18,170 nucleotides of DNA. Origin: Saccoglossus kowalevskii (Eukaryota > Hemichordata > Enteropneusta > Harrimaniidae). The position numbers and the translations under genes were made by a program. This document shows positions 1-8,790 of this stretch, piece by piece (the stretch's first letter is position 1; every line of letters begins with the position of its first letter). The DNA lies in the NCBI RefSeq assembly GCF_000003605.2, contig NW_003124913.1, positions 214,768 through 232,937 on the forward strand. The letters are read 5' to 3'. The notes beneath the pieces are model-generated. The model was not told where the DNA came from, searched no databases, and saw nothing but the letters and a program-made list of their open reading frames with translations.

Positions 1-3000
1 CTAACATTGTGATGATCTCCGAGTTTCAAAAGTAGACAGTGGTTCAACTTGACATATTTCTTTATTTTATTTTAAAATGTTTCATCATGCGTGCTTCTGA
101 GATAAGTGTTAAATAGATCGGCACCTAAAACAGTTATTTATTTGTAAGAATGTTGAGTGTTTGATAGGCCAAATATTGTTGGCATGTCAGACACATTTAC
201 TAACTGATTCATGACGCCTTTTTTGCTGTAGTAATGACATTTGTGGTAATATTGGCTTTACATCGCTCACTGACGGGTATGGACTAGTTAGTAAACGGTG
301 GGTGAAGCAGGTGAAGAAGTTTCATCACTATATTACCACAGGTAGCCCAGGTGTACTTTCAATTTCGGTTTCACCTTGATTTGTGAGATGGTCTTCCTCA
401 TTGCTTTCAGCTGTCTGTAAAATGCGGAACAAGAGCTATAATTGCATACTGGAAATTAGTATTAAAGTAAACCTAATTATAATAGCAAAACTTGTTAAAA
501 CAAATGTAAACAAATGTATAACATTGCATTCTAATTTAATGTAATTTAACTGAATTTAGTTTAATGATTTTCTCAGAGACGTATGTGTGTTTATAGAAAG
601 GTTCTGGTTCCGGTTTTATGTTTTATAGTCAACTAGTTTTGTAATAATTATATACTCAGGGCTTTGGTGGGCAATTTTTGCTTAAATGGTTTCACATTTT
701 ACAGTAAAAACACGTAAACAACCACTACTGCAATTTATTACAATATTTCTTGTCAAGTCCATGTTAAGTCCATGTTATATCATTGTTTGAGCGCGGCCAT
801 CATACTGACTGTTCCCTACAAAACCATACTACGTCTAAACTTCAGCATAATGACGGTAAACTCACAATGAAAAAAAAGAGAATGTTTTGGAACCCTATGA
901 TGGTTTTCGGCACAAGAAGTTAAGATCTCTCAATTTTATGTACAGTTCTGTCATAGGTTAAATTAACAGTCAGTGATGACCCTAAGCAGCAAGAGGTAGG
1001 TTTTAATAGTATTAGGGAAGCGTAGTGTCCAAGGCACAAGGAAACGATGTGACAGAGCATAAACAAAGAGCACCTCATGATGCAAACTTGAGGCTGAGTG
1101 GAAGTAGCTTTATTATAAGTGCATTTTGCAATATATTAGGGTCTTAAGTCCATCGTTCCAAATTGTTTGCATATAATGAAGTAAATTATTGAATTTATTT
1201 GTATATAATAAAAGATATAACTCATTACTTATAGTTTTGCTTCTAATATATTATATATAAAGAAATTGTCATGTCTTAGCTCAAATAACGTATAATACAG
1301 CAATTAAAAGTCTTAAAAGATAGCTTCAATACACAACCAGAAACAAAATAGTTTGTAAATAAAATGTTTTGGCGAATATAATACGTATATAATGCATTAT
1401 ATAAATATAATACACGTGTACGTAAAATTGTTTGTATATGACAATTTGAGAGTTTGGGTATGCTGTTTTCATGATTTGTGTTTTGCCTAGCTTTTCACCC
1501 AGTGACAAGTTCACAATTTCACTCAAGCAACGTTATATCGCACAACGTAGTCCATAACATATATCAAAATTTGACTGTCAGAAATGTGGTTGCGTCACCG
1601 TATTGACGTGAGCAATGTTTGTATGTTATGTCACAGCGCTGATACACTGTCTCAATCGCAGACTGTGAAATGCACTATTTTGGCTAAATATCCCCCGACG
1701 CCATTTTACTCCAATTCCAATACAGCTGAGAAATGACATAAACAATATCTACGCGGTTCTGTTTTCACACTTTTATCAGTATTCGTTAAAGCATCTCATA
1801 TGTAAGAAATCGCGGACAAGAGGGATCCGACTGGGAGCTACAAACACCTACATACAGCTGGGGATTGCTCTACCGCGTTTTCCTTGTTGTCACCATAATT
1901 ATGTATATTATAACAGTCCAATCAAGTTTTGTTTTCAAGGTGGTTCAAATTGTGTTGTATTTTGTCACTTTAAGAAATTATATAACATGAAATATCTGTC
2001 TGGCGTTTACTTTGTGTTTCAATTATATCATTATCAGGTATTTTTCATTTGAGACATGTTGCACCGGTATTTTACCCCTGCCGGAGTTTTGATAGTCACT
2101 TGTTTATTATCATGTATAATGGAATATCCTCATATGGTGCGGTCAAATTGTTTCCTGGTCTTAATGTCGAACCTTGATAATATTCGACTGCTTCCAGAAT
2201 ATTGTTAAGTGAATCGAAAAAATGTTTTTGTTTAAATTTAGTATTTCTATTGCTAATCAGTCCGTCATTCACATTCACTACTTCTCCGTCTTTCACATTC
2301 TCACATTTCTTTCACATTTTTGTTGTATTGTAACTGCAACTGGAGTGTGATGCAGACTGTTATGCTATAGGACATTTATTTAGGTCTTAGTGCCAAATGC
2401 TCTATTTTAATATCTTTAACAGTGATATATTATGTTTTTCCACCTCTTCAATTCGCCTATGGCCATAGGTGAATCATGTTTACTCTTCTCGGTATTGTTC
2501 TAATTCCTGATTGGAATTGAAATAAGCTGGGATCCATTGTCAAATTTCTGACTAAAAGTTATCCATATAGTAAATCGTGCATCAATACGTCTTCTCTAAT
2601 GCTACAAACATTATATAATCAATCCTAAAGATTCCACTTTAGTGATGGTAACCAATATGTATTCATTAATTTGTAGTGGGTCCAATAAATTTAAAACCAC
2701 ATATTACTAAGACCAGTAGGCAGCTGAGTGAGAACAATATTCACTAATGAATGACTTCGTCACCAACTGACATTTATGCTAAGACATATCAGATACGCGT
2801 CTTAATTAATGCGTGGCCAACAAACTTCCCTGCACAATCCCGGTTTTGTTTTGTGGTTTTTCTCAGACTTTTATGAATAATTCATCAGAGTGCGTTTGAG
2901 TGCTAGTTTACCTAACACAGTATGCTCATTTCTAAATGTCTTACATGAGGCAAGTCGATTATTTCAATTTTCTATCATTTGTTAAGTTCAATTATTTCCA

Positions 3001-4911
3001 ATTTCTTGTCCAGCCAGCATGTTTTATCAATAATTTATGTCACTTATTCTGCTACATAACGAATACCCTTTTTTATATTATCACTATCATCACTCATATT
3101 AAGATTGCTTTTTAAAAGCCATACGGTATGGTTTAAGTTATAGACTTAAAACCCAGTGTTTGATTCACGTTTTGAGAGTTTTGACTACTCCGAATATAAC
3201 ATTGTCTTATTCAAAAACGCTGCATGTTTTCCTGATAATATCTAAACATAGTCTGGGACCCCGATGATTTTGGAACAATCACGTCTTGGCTGATCATGGT
3301 GTTGACTATTCTACCTTCTCTATAACATTCAATTTAATCTATTTTACCCTCTCAACCCATTGAAGGGCTTAAGCACATTTTGTATTTTGAACGACCTTCA
3401 CTTTTGAATACAATATTCTCAGTATTCATATTATAAGCAACTTGGGCATTTGCACTGAATTCCCTGAAATATCTAACAGTTTATGTGCACCATAAGAATT
3501 CAGTGACTTTATCGATTTATCAGCTGGAAATTCTATGCCTTGTTGTTTCAGCGTAACATATTTTGCCTAATTGATCACATTGAACATACTCAATCCACTG
3601 TGACATAAAATATTCCAATGTTATTTTCTTGTCATTGTAATCATGTGCATCCCTTCTAATAATCATCATCATACTTTTTGAGGATATAGAAGCCAAACGC
3701 TTACTTTACATCTGGTATACACACTTTTGCAGTCAAACGGTGAATATTCAATATCCAAAAGCATCTACAAACTTGGGATTTTGATAACGTCTTCATCAAC
3801 TATGAACAGTTCTAACCAATGTTTAAGAACTAGATTGGTCTGATTGAACACAAATAACAGATTTAACTAATACATGATATTATCTATATTTAATTTAGTG
3901 ACCTTTATCATTTACAATATGTAAATGAGGTGTGACTCTGAGGTTATAACAATACCCATAGTTTCAATTATGTTGGATGAATGTTTACATCAATTTTAGG
4001 TATTTTTCAGTATTGTCTCACCCCACTTAAAGTTAATGGGAAAGAGGGTTCAATAATGGTACAGTGTGGAATATTTGCACAAAAATTGTTAATGTTGCAA
4101 TTGAGATCACCCAGACGATTGTGCCAACATTTAGAACATTTACATGGCACTTCGGAAATTCAAAACAGCAAAAACGCTCAACTGCATTTGTGTACAGCAT
4201 GGACTGTAGTATCTGGTTATGATTTAAACCTTGTATGTGTATTGCAGTGCTTGTTATATTACTTATTCCATGTGAAAATTAACGGCTGATGATCATTATG
4301 GACTAGAGTTCACGTTTCTTGCAAATAATAGAAAACACAAAAAATCAAGCATTAACAACACTTGATCACTTTGAATCATGGGCAATCATGGGCGTATAAT
4401 AACATATTGGCTAATTCTGCTTCCCAGCTATAAACAAAACATTTGTGATGTTTGTCTAGGTATTTATCGAGCGTTGAGGATGTATAATTTTGTTATTTTT
4501 TTCCGAAACATCTGAAACTGTTCATTTCGAATCGTACCGTTTCGTATTTTCACTTTGATTGTCTTGTGAGCTATTTCACCCGAAAAGATCAGGTCAGAGG
4601 GTATATGGTGTTGTTTGAGTGGGTGATTGTTGAGTAAAATGTAGCTTTGTAGATGCATACTATGAATTCTGAATGAATGAATTGATTAGTGATGGTTAAT
4701 ACCTGCAACAAACTCTAAATATTACAAGAGAATTATATATTCATGACGATATGGGCAACCGCCGTGACGTAGCACTCATACATTCTCAATGTCACTACGT
4801 CATATTGCATAATTGTGCGTCATGTTATGTTTATGTTCTAGCATTGTTCGAACGGCAAGTGAGCTTTACAATTATTGTCAAATGCTATAATAAATTCAAT
4901 TTATTCTTCAG
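1..4911. other. AT-rich non-coding stretch, upstream or 5' intron of the opsin gene
   Basis: This stretch has no coding region I can support. The short open frames in it (for example 3981-4289 on +, 2096-2296 and 4464-4658 on -) show no recognisable domain and lie in AT-rich sequence. The opsin still needs an exon for its N-terminus and the start of helix 1, ending with one base of a split codon. I looked for a hydrophobic reading frame ending at a plausible GT donor in that phase and found none that convinces. For example, a short Met frame ending near 415 (Met-Val-Phe-Leu-Ile...) meets a GT in the wrong phase. The stretch may therefore be an intron, the upstream flank, or both. A tiny 11-bp tandem duplication sits at 755-776. 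Confidence 0.6.
755..776. repeat. 11-bp tandem duplication
   Basis: The 11-mer aagtccatgtt occurs twice head to tail with no mismatch. It looks like a simple replication-slippage duplication and no function is implied. Confidence 0.85.
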
Positions 4912-5075
4912 GTATACTGTCACTGTTCGGCAATGTAACTGTTTTAGCTGTAAAAGTGAAAAACAGAAAACAACTAAAGACGCATGACTATTTTATTATT
5001 AACATCGCCGTCGCTGATATTGGTGCCGTTACAACTGGTTATGTGTTGGCAGCGGTTTCAGCCCGTAATCATATG
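4912..5075 (+). CDS. Opsin exon A: end of helix 1, loop 1, helix 2
   Basis: The exon follows a good acceptor (ttattcttcag, AG at 4910-4911) and ends at the donor ATG|gtatgt. It opens with two bases that complete a split codon; if the previous exon ends in G the residue is Gly. It then encodes 54 residues: ILSLFGN, carrying N55 (1.50) of helix 1, a basic loop with KVKNRKQLKTHDY, and helix 2 with NIAVADIG, carrying D83 (2.50). The loop ending in HDYFIINIAVAD corresponds to the opsin motif around LRTPxNxxLxNLAVAD. No stop interrupts it. The end of the exon maps to residue 102, just before helix 3. Confidence 0.93.
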
Positions 5076-8000
5076 GTATGTGAATTAATCCATTTAATTC
5101 CTTTTTACTCCCATTGCATACATAGCTATAGATAGCTATTCAAACGCGATGGTGGTATATAATGGCACGTTATTTGAATCTAAGGCTAATTGGCAATGTA
5201 CTGTCCTCAATGTAACCGACGACGTAATTGATTGGTATTCTTCGGTAGTCACTAACAAACTATATGTGGTCGCACCGATATATTTTAACATAAGAACTAT
5301 ACTATTTTACTCTGATTGACTCTTGATTGAAAACAACGACATGAATGCTAAAGCATAAACATTCACAGTAATAGTGCATAAACATGCAAAGTAAAAAATG
5401 GATTATTTTTTTTCTGCATTATGTCAAACATTAGTATATTGATAATATTGAATCTCACTTCCTGTACAATTAACCTCAAGAACCAGTCCTAACATGACAC
5501 ATGTCAAATTTCGTGTTGTGATATTGCATACATATGTTATGATAAAGCTTTTTTTTTCGTATTTTCAAGTGGTATTTCGGTTCCACTGGATGCTCGTTGG
5601 TTGGATTTTCTGGTTGGTTCTTCAACTGTGTCAGCATGATAACACTGTCCGTCATCGCAATCGTGCGTTATTCAATTGTTGTCGGTAACCAAGGTAAATA
5701 ATTTCAGTACTACAATCTCTATACGTGAGCACTCCCTTGTCATACCAAACTGTCAAACATTCAAGTATTGCTTTATATAAGTATGCGTATATCCCTACTG
5801 CACTGTTTAATTTGTAATTGTTTCATTCCAGCCATAATTATATGGATGCAACAAATACGGATTTTGATTGTGTTAGATTTTAGTATGCTGATTTTGATTG
5901 TACTTTATTTATGTAGATTGTAGTATACTGATTTAGATGTACTGTATTTGTGTAAAATATTTTATACTGATTTCAATTGTACTTCATTTATTCAGATTGT
6001 AGTGTAGTGTTTCGATTGTACTGTATTTTATTGATTTAGATTACTGAATGTATATAGATTGTAGTATACTGATTGTGCTGTATTTATATAGATTGTAGTA
6101 TACTGATTGTACTGTATTTATATAGATTGTAGTATACTGATTGTGCTGTATTTATATAGATTGTAGTATACTGATTGTACTGTATTTATATAGATTGTAG
6201 TATACTGATTGTGCTGTATTTATATAGATTGTAGTATACTGATTGTACTGTATTTATATAGATTGTAGTATACTGATTGTGCTGTATTTATATAGATTGT
6301 AGTATACTGATTGTACTGTATTTATATAGATTGTAGTATACTGATTGTGCTGTATTTATATAGATTGTAGTATACTGATTGTGCTGTATTTATATAGATT
6401 GTAGTATACTGATTGTGCTGTATTTATATAGATTGTATTATACTGATTGTGCTGTATTTATATAGATTGTGGTATACTTATTTAGATTGTACAGTATTTA
6501 TGTTGATTGTAGCATAGTGATTTATATTACATAATATAAATTGTACAGATTGTACTGTATTTATTATAGAATGTAGTATACTGATTCAGATTGTACTGTA
6601 TATATTAAAGAATGTAGTATACTGATTTAGATTGCACTGTATTTATATAGAATGTAGTATACTGATTTAAATTGCACTGTATTTATTATAGAATGTAGTA
6701 TACTGATTCAGACTGTACTGTATTTATTATAGATCGTAGTTTAGTCATCTACTAGTTGTACTGAAGGTATATAGATTTTAATATACTGATTGTACTTTAT
6801 TTATGTAGATTGTAATATACTGATTTAGATTGTACTGTATTTATTACAGATTGTAGTATACTCATGTTGATTGTACATTATTTATATAGATTGTTGTTAA
6901 CTGATTGAACTTTATTTATATAGACTGTAATATACTAGGTTAAATTTTAGTATACTGAAATAGATGTTAGTATTCTGATTTAGATTGTACTGCATCTGTG
7001 TAGATTGTAGTATACTGATTTAGATTTCAGTATTCTGATTTAGATTGTACTGCATCTGTGTAGATTGTAGTATACTGATTTAGATTTCAGTATTCTGATT
7101 TAGATTGTACTGCATCTGTGTAGATTGTAGTATACTGATTTAGATTTCAGTATTCTGATTTAGATTGTACAGTACTTATTACATTGTAGTATTATAGTTG
7201 TGATATCTGTTCTGTATAATAAGTATAGTTACGTCTTTTGCAGGTACGTCCATCAAAAAGAATACGATACTTATCATCATCGCCATGATATGGCTTTATT
7301 CTGCATTTTGGTCTGTTGCGCCTCTAGTAGGATGGGACAGGTTCGCATTCTTTTGTTGTTTTGTCCTTTTCAGTGGAATTATTATTTAGAGAAATTGGGA
7401 ACAATATAGTGCTAGTTTTCCAATGTTGTTTTTATATTTTTTATAAATTCAAAAAATTAAATACACATTGGATAGCTTTTTCATGGAGGAATACTTTGCT
7501 ATTATCTTCTAGAAAGTGTTTCTTTTTATGCAGGTATGCCCTGGAACCACATCTGACATCATGCACGATAGATTGGACAAGTACTCAGAAGGCTGATATC
7601 GCATACATTGTCTGTATATTCGTGTGGTGCTTTGCATTTTGCTTGGTATCAATCGTATACAGCTATGGTGGAATTATCTTAACAGTCAGACAGATACAAC
7701 AGAACTTATTCTCAGATAGTCGAAAATCCGAAATGAACAAGCAAAGGAAAACAACTAAGGTATTGGTGAAATATTTTAAGACCAATGACTAGATGAAGGG
7801 AAACGAGGAAATGTTATGTCGCGTGAATGTTTTCTGTTGTTTAGGTTCATGATGAAAATAATCTTCAATTTGTATTTTTGTATTAATTACGTCAGTCAAT
7901 CGTTGTACCAATTGATAAAGTTATTGATATTCGATAAAAATGAAAAATCCCGATTTAATATGTATATCTCTCTCGTAAATACATTTTGCTTACACTGACC

Positions 8001-8712
8001 AAAATGGGGCGTGTAGTAAGTAAAAGTTGCATGCATTACAGTTCACATATGACTTAACGTGTCACAGGCTTCGAACAGGCTTCCGTTTTTTTGTGATATG
8101 CGCACGATAATGATGACATACAGTCCAAATTAGTTCTAGTATATACAAGTCAACATGAATTGTACATGATATTGATTTGAAAAAATGTTATATTTCAGAA
8201 ATAATCTAACGTTTTGTGTGAGTGGGTAGATCAGTTCTCAATCAATTATATATTTTCTTGGAACTTATTATGCGGTAGTACATGTAACACAATATAAGGA
8301 GATGTTTTTTATATTTCAATAATATTTAGACTAAAACGTATATACATTAATCAAAAGTTCAGCACAGATGTCTACAAAAGTATGTTTGTAAGCTGTTTAT
8401 GATTTCTAATTCATAGTGTCTAATATCGTTTTGGTTTATTTTCAGATGTTCGCAATTACCACAATATGTTACCTTGTTTCCTGGACTCCATATGCTGTTA
8501 TGTCGTTAATTTCAGTAATACAAGGTAGTGCAGCTGGCATTCCAATAGCATTGACCACGTTACCAACTTTGTTTGCAAAGTTTTCATGCGTGTACAACCC
8601 AGTGGTATATTATATCACAGACGAGACGTTTCGAAAATCAACAAGCCAAATGTTTGGTGGTATTCGCTCACTGTTTTGTGGAAATCGAGTGACACCGGAT
8701 GTGGTAGTATAA
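4912..8712 (+). CDS. Opsin (retinal-binding GPCR), 5'-incomplete, five visible coding exons
   Basis: The product is a membrane photopigment of the opsin family: an apoprotein that binds retinal through a Schiff base in helix 7 and normally signals through a heterotrimeric G protein. The exons are 4912-5075, 5570-5693, 7244-7340, 7534-7759 and 8446-8712 and join in frame to 291 residues. In bovine numbering the sequence shows N55, D83, the C110-C187 disulfide pair, E181, W265-x-P267-Y268, the retinal lysine K296 in LFAK, and NPVVY (302-306). The tail after NPxxY is short, about 32 residues. Oddities are valine at 134 (E/DRY becomes VRY), valine at 113 and DET at 310-312. The N-terminus and first half of helix 1 lie on an unseen exon. 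The loop GW-DRYALEP-TSCTIDW resembles peropsin/neuropsin-type and xenopsin-type opsins, but I cannot assign a subfamily. Family assignment is very sure, subfamily is not. Confidence 0.95.
5076..5569 (+). other. Intron (phase 0), 494 bp
   Basis: The intron begins with gtatgtg and ends in tattttcaag, preceded by a run of nine T from 5550 that serves as a pyrimidine tract. It separates Met102 from Trp103 in bovine numbering. I see no other gene or repeat in it beyond short A/T runs. Confidence 0.88.
5570..5693 (+). CDS. Opsin exon B: helix 3 and start of loop 2
   Basis: This exon encodes 41 residues plus the first base of a glycine codon, with donor CAAG|gtaaat. It starts WYFGSTGC, giving the conserved FG..GC whose cysteine is C110, then helix 3 with GFSGWFF and SMITLSVIAI, and ends VRYSIVVGNQ. 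Counting from C110 with no gap, position 113 is Val where vertebrate visual opsins have Glu, and position 134 is Val where nearly all class A receptors have Asp or Glu. The codon for V134 is GTG and those around it are clean, so this is not a frame error in the window as given. A GTG-to-GAG sequencing error would need one base change. Confidence 0.93.
6053..6460. repeat. Twelve 34-bp units, with alternating variants (68-bp dimer)
   Basis: Units start at 6053 and every 34 bp to 6427. Each reads tatagattgtagtatactg followed by attgtNctgtattta, where N is G or A at unit position 25. In order the twelve units carry G A G A G A G A G G G G. The first eight therefore form four copies of a 68-bp dimer and the last four are a run of the G type. 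The unit at 6427 also has tatta for tagta. A thirteenth, diverged unit begins at 6461. Confidence 0.95.
6961..7170. repeat. 60-bp tandem repeat, 3.5 copies
   Basis: Copies begin at 6961, 7021, 7081 and 7141. The 7021 and 7081 copies are identical over all 60 bases, the 6961 copy differs at two positions near its start, and the 7141 copy is cut off after about 30 bases. The unit contains tagatttcagtattctgatt and the same tagtatactgatt segment as the 34-bp core, so both sub-arrays come from one ancestral sequence. Confidence 0.95.
7244..7340 (+). CDS. Opsin exon C: helix 4
   Basis: The acceptor is cttttgcag at 7235-7243. The first two bases complete a glycine codon with the last base of exon B. 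The exon then gives 31 residues, beginning TSIKKNTILI, crossing helix 4 with its conserved Trp in AMIWLYSAFW, and ending APLVGWD plus two bases of an arginine codon. The split codon is residue R177 in bovine numbering and the intron phase is 2. The donor is CAG|gttcgc, which is weak at +3 to +6. The exact join to the next exon (GWD-R-YALEP) supports it anyway. Confidence 0.92.
7341..7533 (+). other. Intron (phase 2), 193 bp
   Basis: This is the shortest intron of the gene. It begins gttcgcattc and ends tttttatgcag. Retention would run exon C's frame into a stop at about 7388. The frame of exon D stays open back to about 7361, giving a misleadingly long reading frame across the intron. Confidence 0.88.
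7534..7759 (+). CDS. Opsin exon D: extracellular loop 2, helix 5, loop 3
   Basis: The first base completes the R177 codon and 75 residues follow. YALEPHLTSCTIDW is the second extracellular loop: aligned from GWDRY, it places Glu at E181 and Cys at C187, the disulfide partner of C110, with Asp at 190. Helix 5 follows (IAYIVCIFVWCFAF, then SIVYSYGG). The third cytoplasmic loop is basic and polar, with RQIQQNLFSDSRKSEMNKQR, and ends at Lys252, just before helix 6. The donor is AAG|gtattg in phase 0. Loop 3 is of ordinary length, unlike the long loops of some Gq opsins. Confidence 0.94.
7760..8445 (+). other. Intron (phase 0), 686 bp
   Basis: It begins gtattggtga and ends gtttattttcag. It falls between Lys252 and Met253 (bovine numbering), at the cytoplasmic start of helix 6. 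A Met-initiated open frame at 7816-7998 has no recognisable content. No repeat stands out. Confidence 0.88.
8446..8712 (+). CDS. Opsin exon E: helices 6 and 7, helix 8, C-terminus and stop
   Basis: This exon gives 88 residues and a TAA stop. Helix 6 reads MFAITTICYLVSWTPYAV, with W265, P267 and Y268. Helix 7 has LPTLFAKFSCVYNPVVYY, with the retinal lysine K296 and the NPxxY motif. Helix 8 begins at ITDETFRKS; the three residues aligned with NKQ of vertebrate c-opsins (310-312) are DET. The tail has a cysteine in SLFCGN that could be palmitoylated, and ends in PDVVV, which fits a class II PDZ ligand (hydrophobic at -2 and 0). No Ser/Thr-rich kinase tail is present. The reading frame is open upstream of the acceptor, but the first intron-derived residues are not part of the protein. 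Confidence 0.95.
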   Translation: MFAITTICYLVSWTPYAVMSLISVIQGSAAGIPIALTTLPTLFAKFSCVYNPVVYYITDETFRKSTSQMFGGIRSLFCGNRVTPDVVV

Positions 8713-8790
8713 AAGGTTATGAACATAAATTCGCGCTGCTCACCTCACGCCGCAATACCAAGAAGATGGCACGAATTAACATAAAATAAA
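8713..8790 (+). promoter_or_regulatory. Probable 3' UTR with poly(A) signal
   Basis: A canonical AATAAA lies at 8785-8790, 73 bases after the opsin stop codon, followed by an A-rich stretch. It is the nearest good polyadenylation signal; another AATAAA is at 9074-9079. The actual cleavage site cannot be seen. Confidence 0.55.

Larger units (their letters stand above)
5858..7195. repeat. AT-rich minisatellite block inside the opsin intron
   Basis: The block is a long array of related units built from the pieces agattgtagtatactgatt and tgtactgtattta. It has a homogeneous 34-bp core (6053-6460), diverged units on both flanks (about 5858-6052 and 6461-6960, spacing roughly 34-45 bp), and a second homogeneous sub-array with 60-bp period at 6961-7170. 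Identity is highest in the core and lowest at the edges, the usual picture for an array that expands from the middle by unequal exchange or slippage. There are no coding features. Confidence 0.92.
5694..7243 (+). other. Intron (phase 1), 1550 bp, mostly minisatellite
   Basis: It begins gtaaataat and ends tcttttgcag. It interrupts the codon at about bovine position 144, in the second cytoplasmic loop. About 1.3 kb of it is tandem repeat DNA, listed separately, so its length is likely to vary between alleles. Only about 165 bp at the 5' end and about 50 bp at the 3' end are non-repetitive. Confidence 0.88.

Noticed and set aside
3981-4289. 102-residue open frame on +, considered as an opsin 5' exon or separate gene
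   Set aside because: It has no transmembrane segment like helix 1 and no domain, and the plausible donor (at 4231) falls in the wrong phase to join the exon at 4912.
7361-7533. Open reading frame continuing upstream of exon D with an ATG
   Set aside because: A cag acceptor at 7531-7533 joins exactly to exon C to give GWDRY, the conserved opsin sequence. The upstream part is intron.
8416-8445. ATG at 8416 as a start for the last exon
   Set aside because: It lies before the ttttcag acceptor. The opsin reading continues from exon D into ATG at 8446 as helix 6, so this is not a start site.
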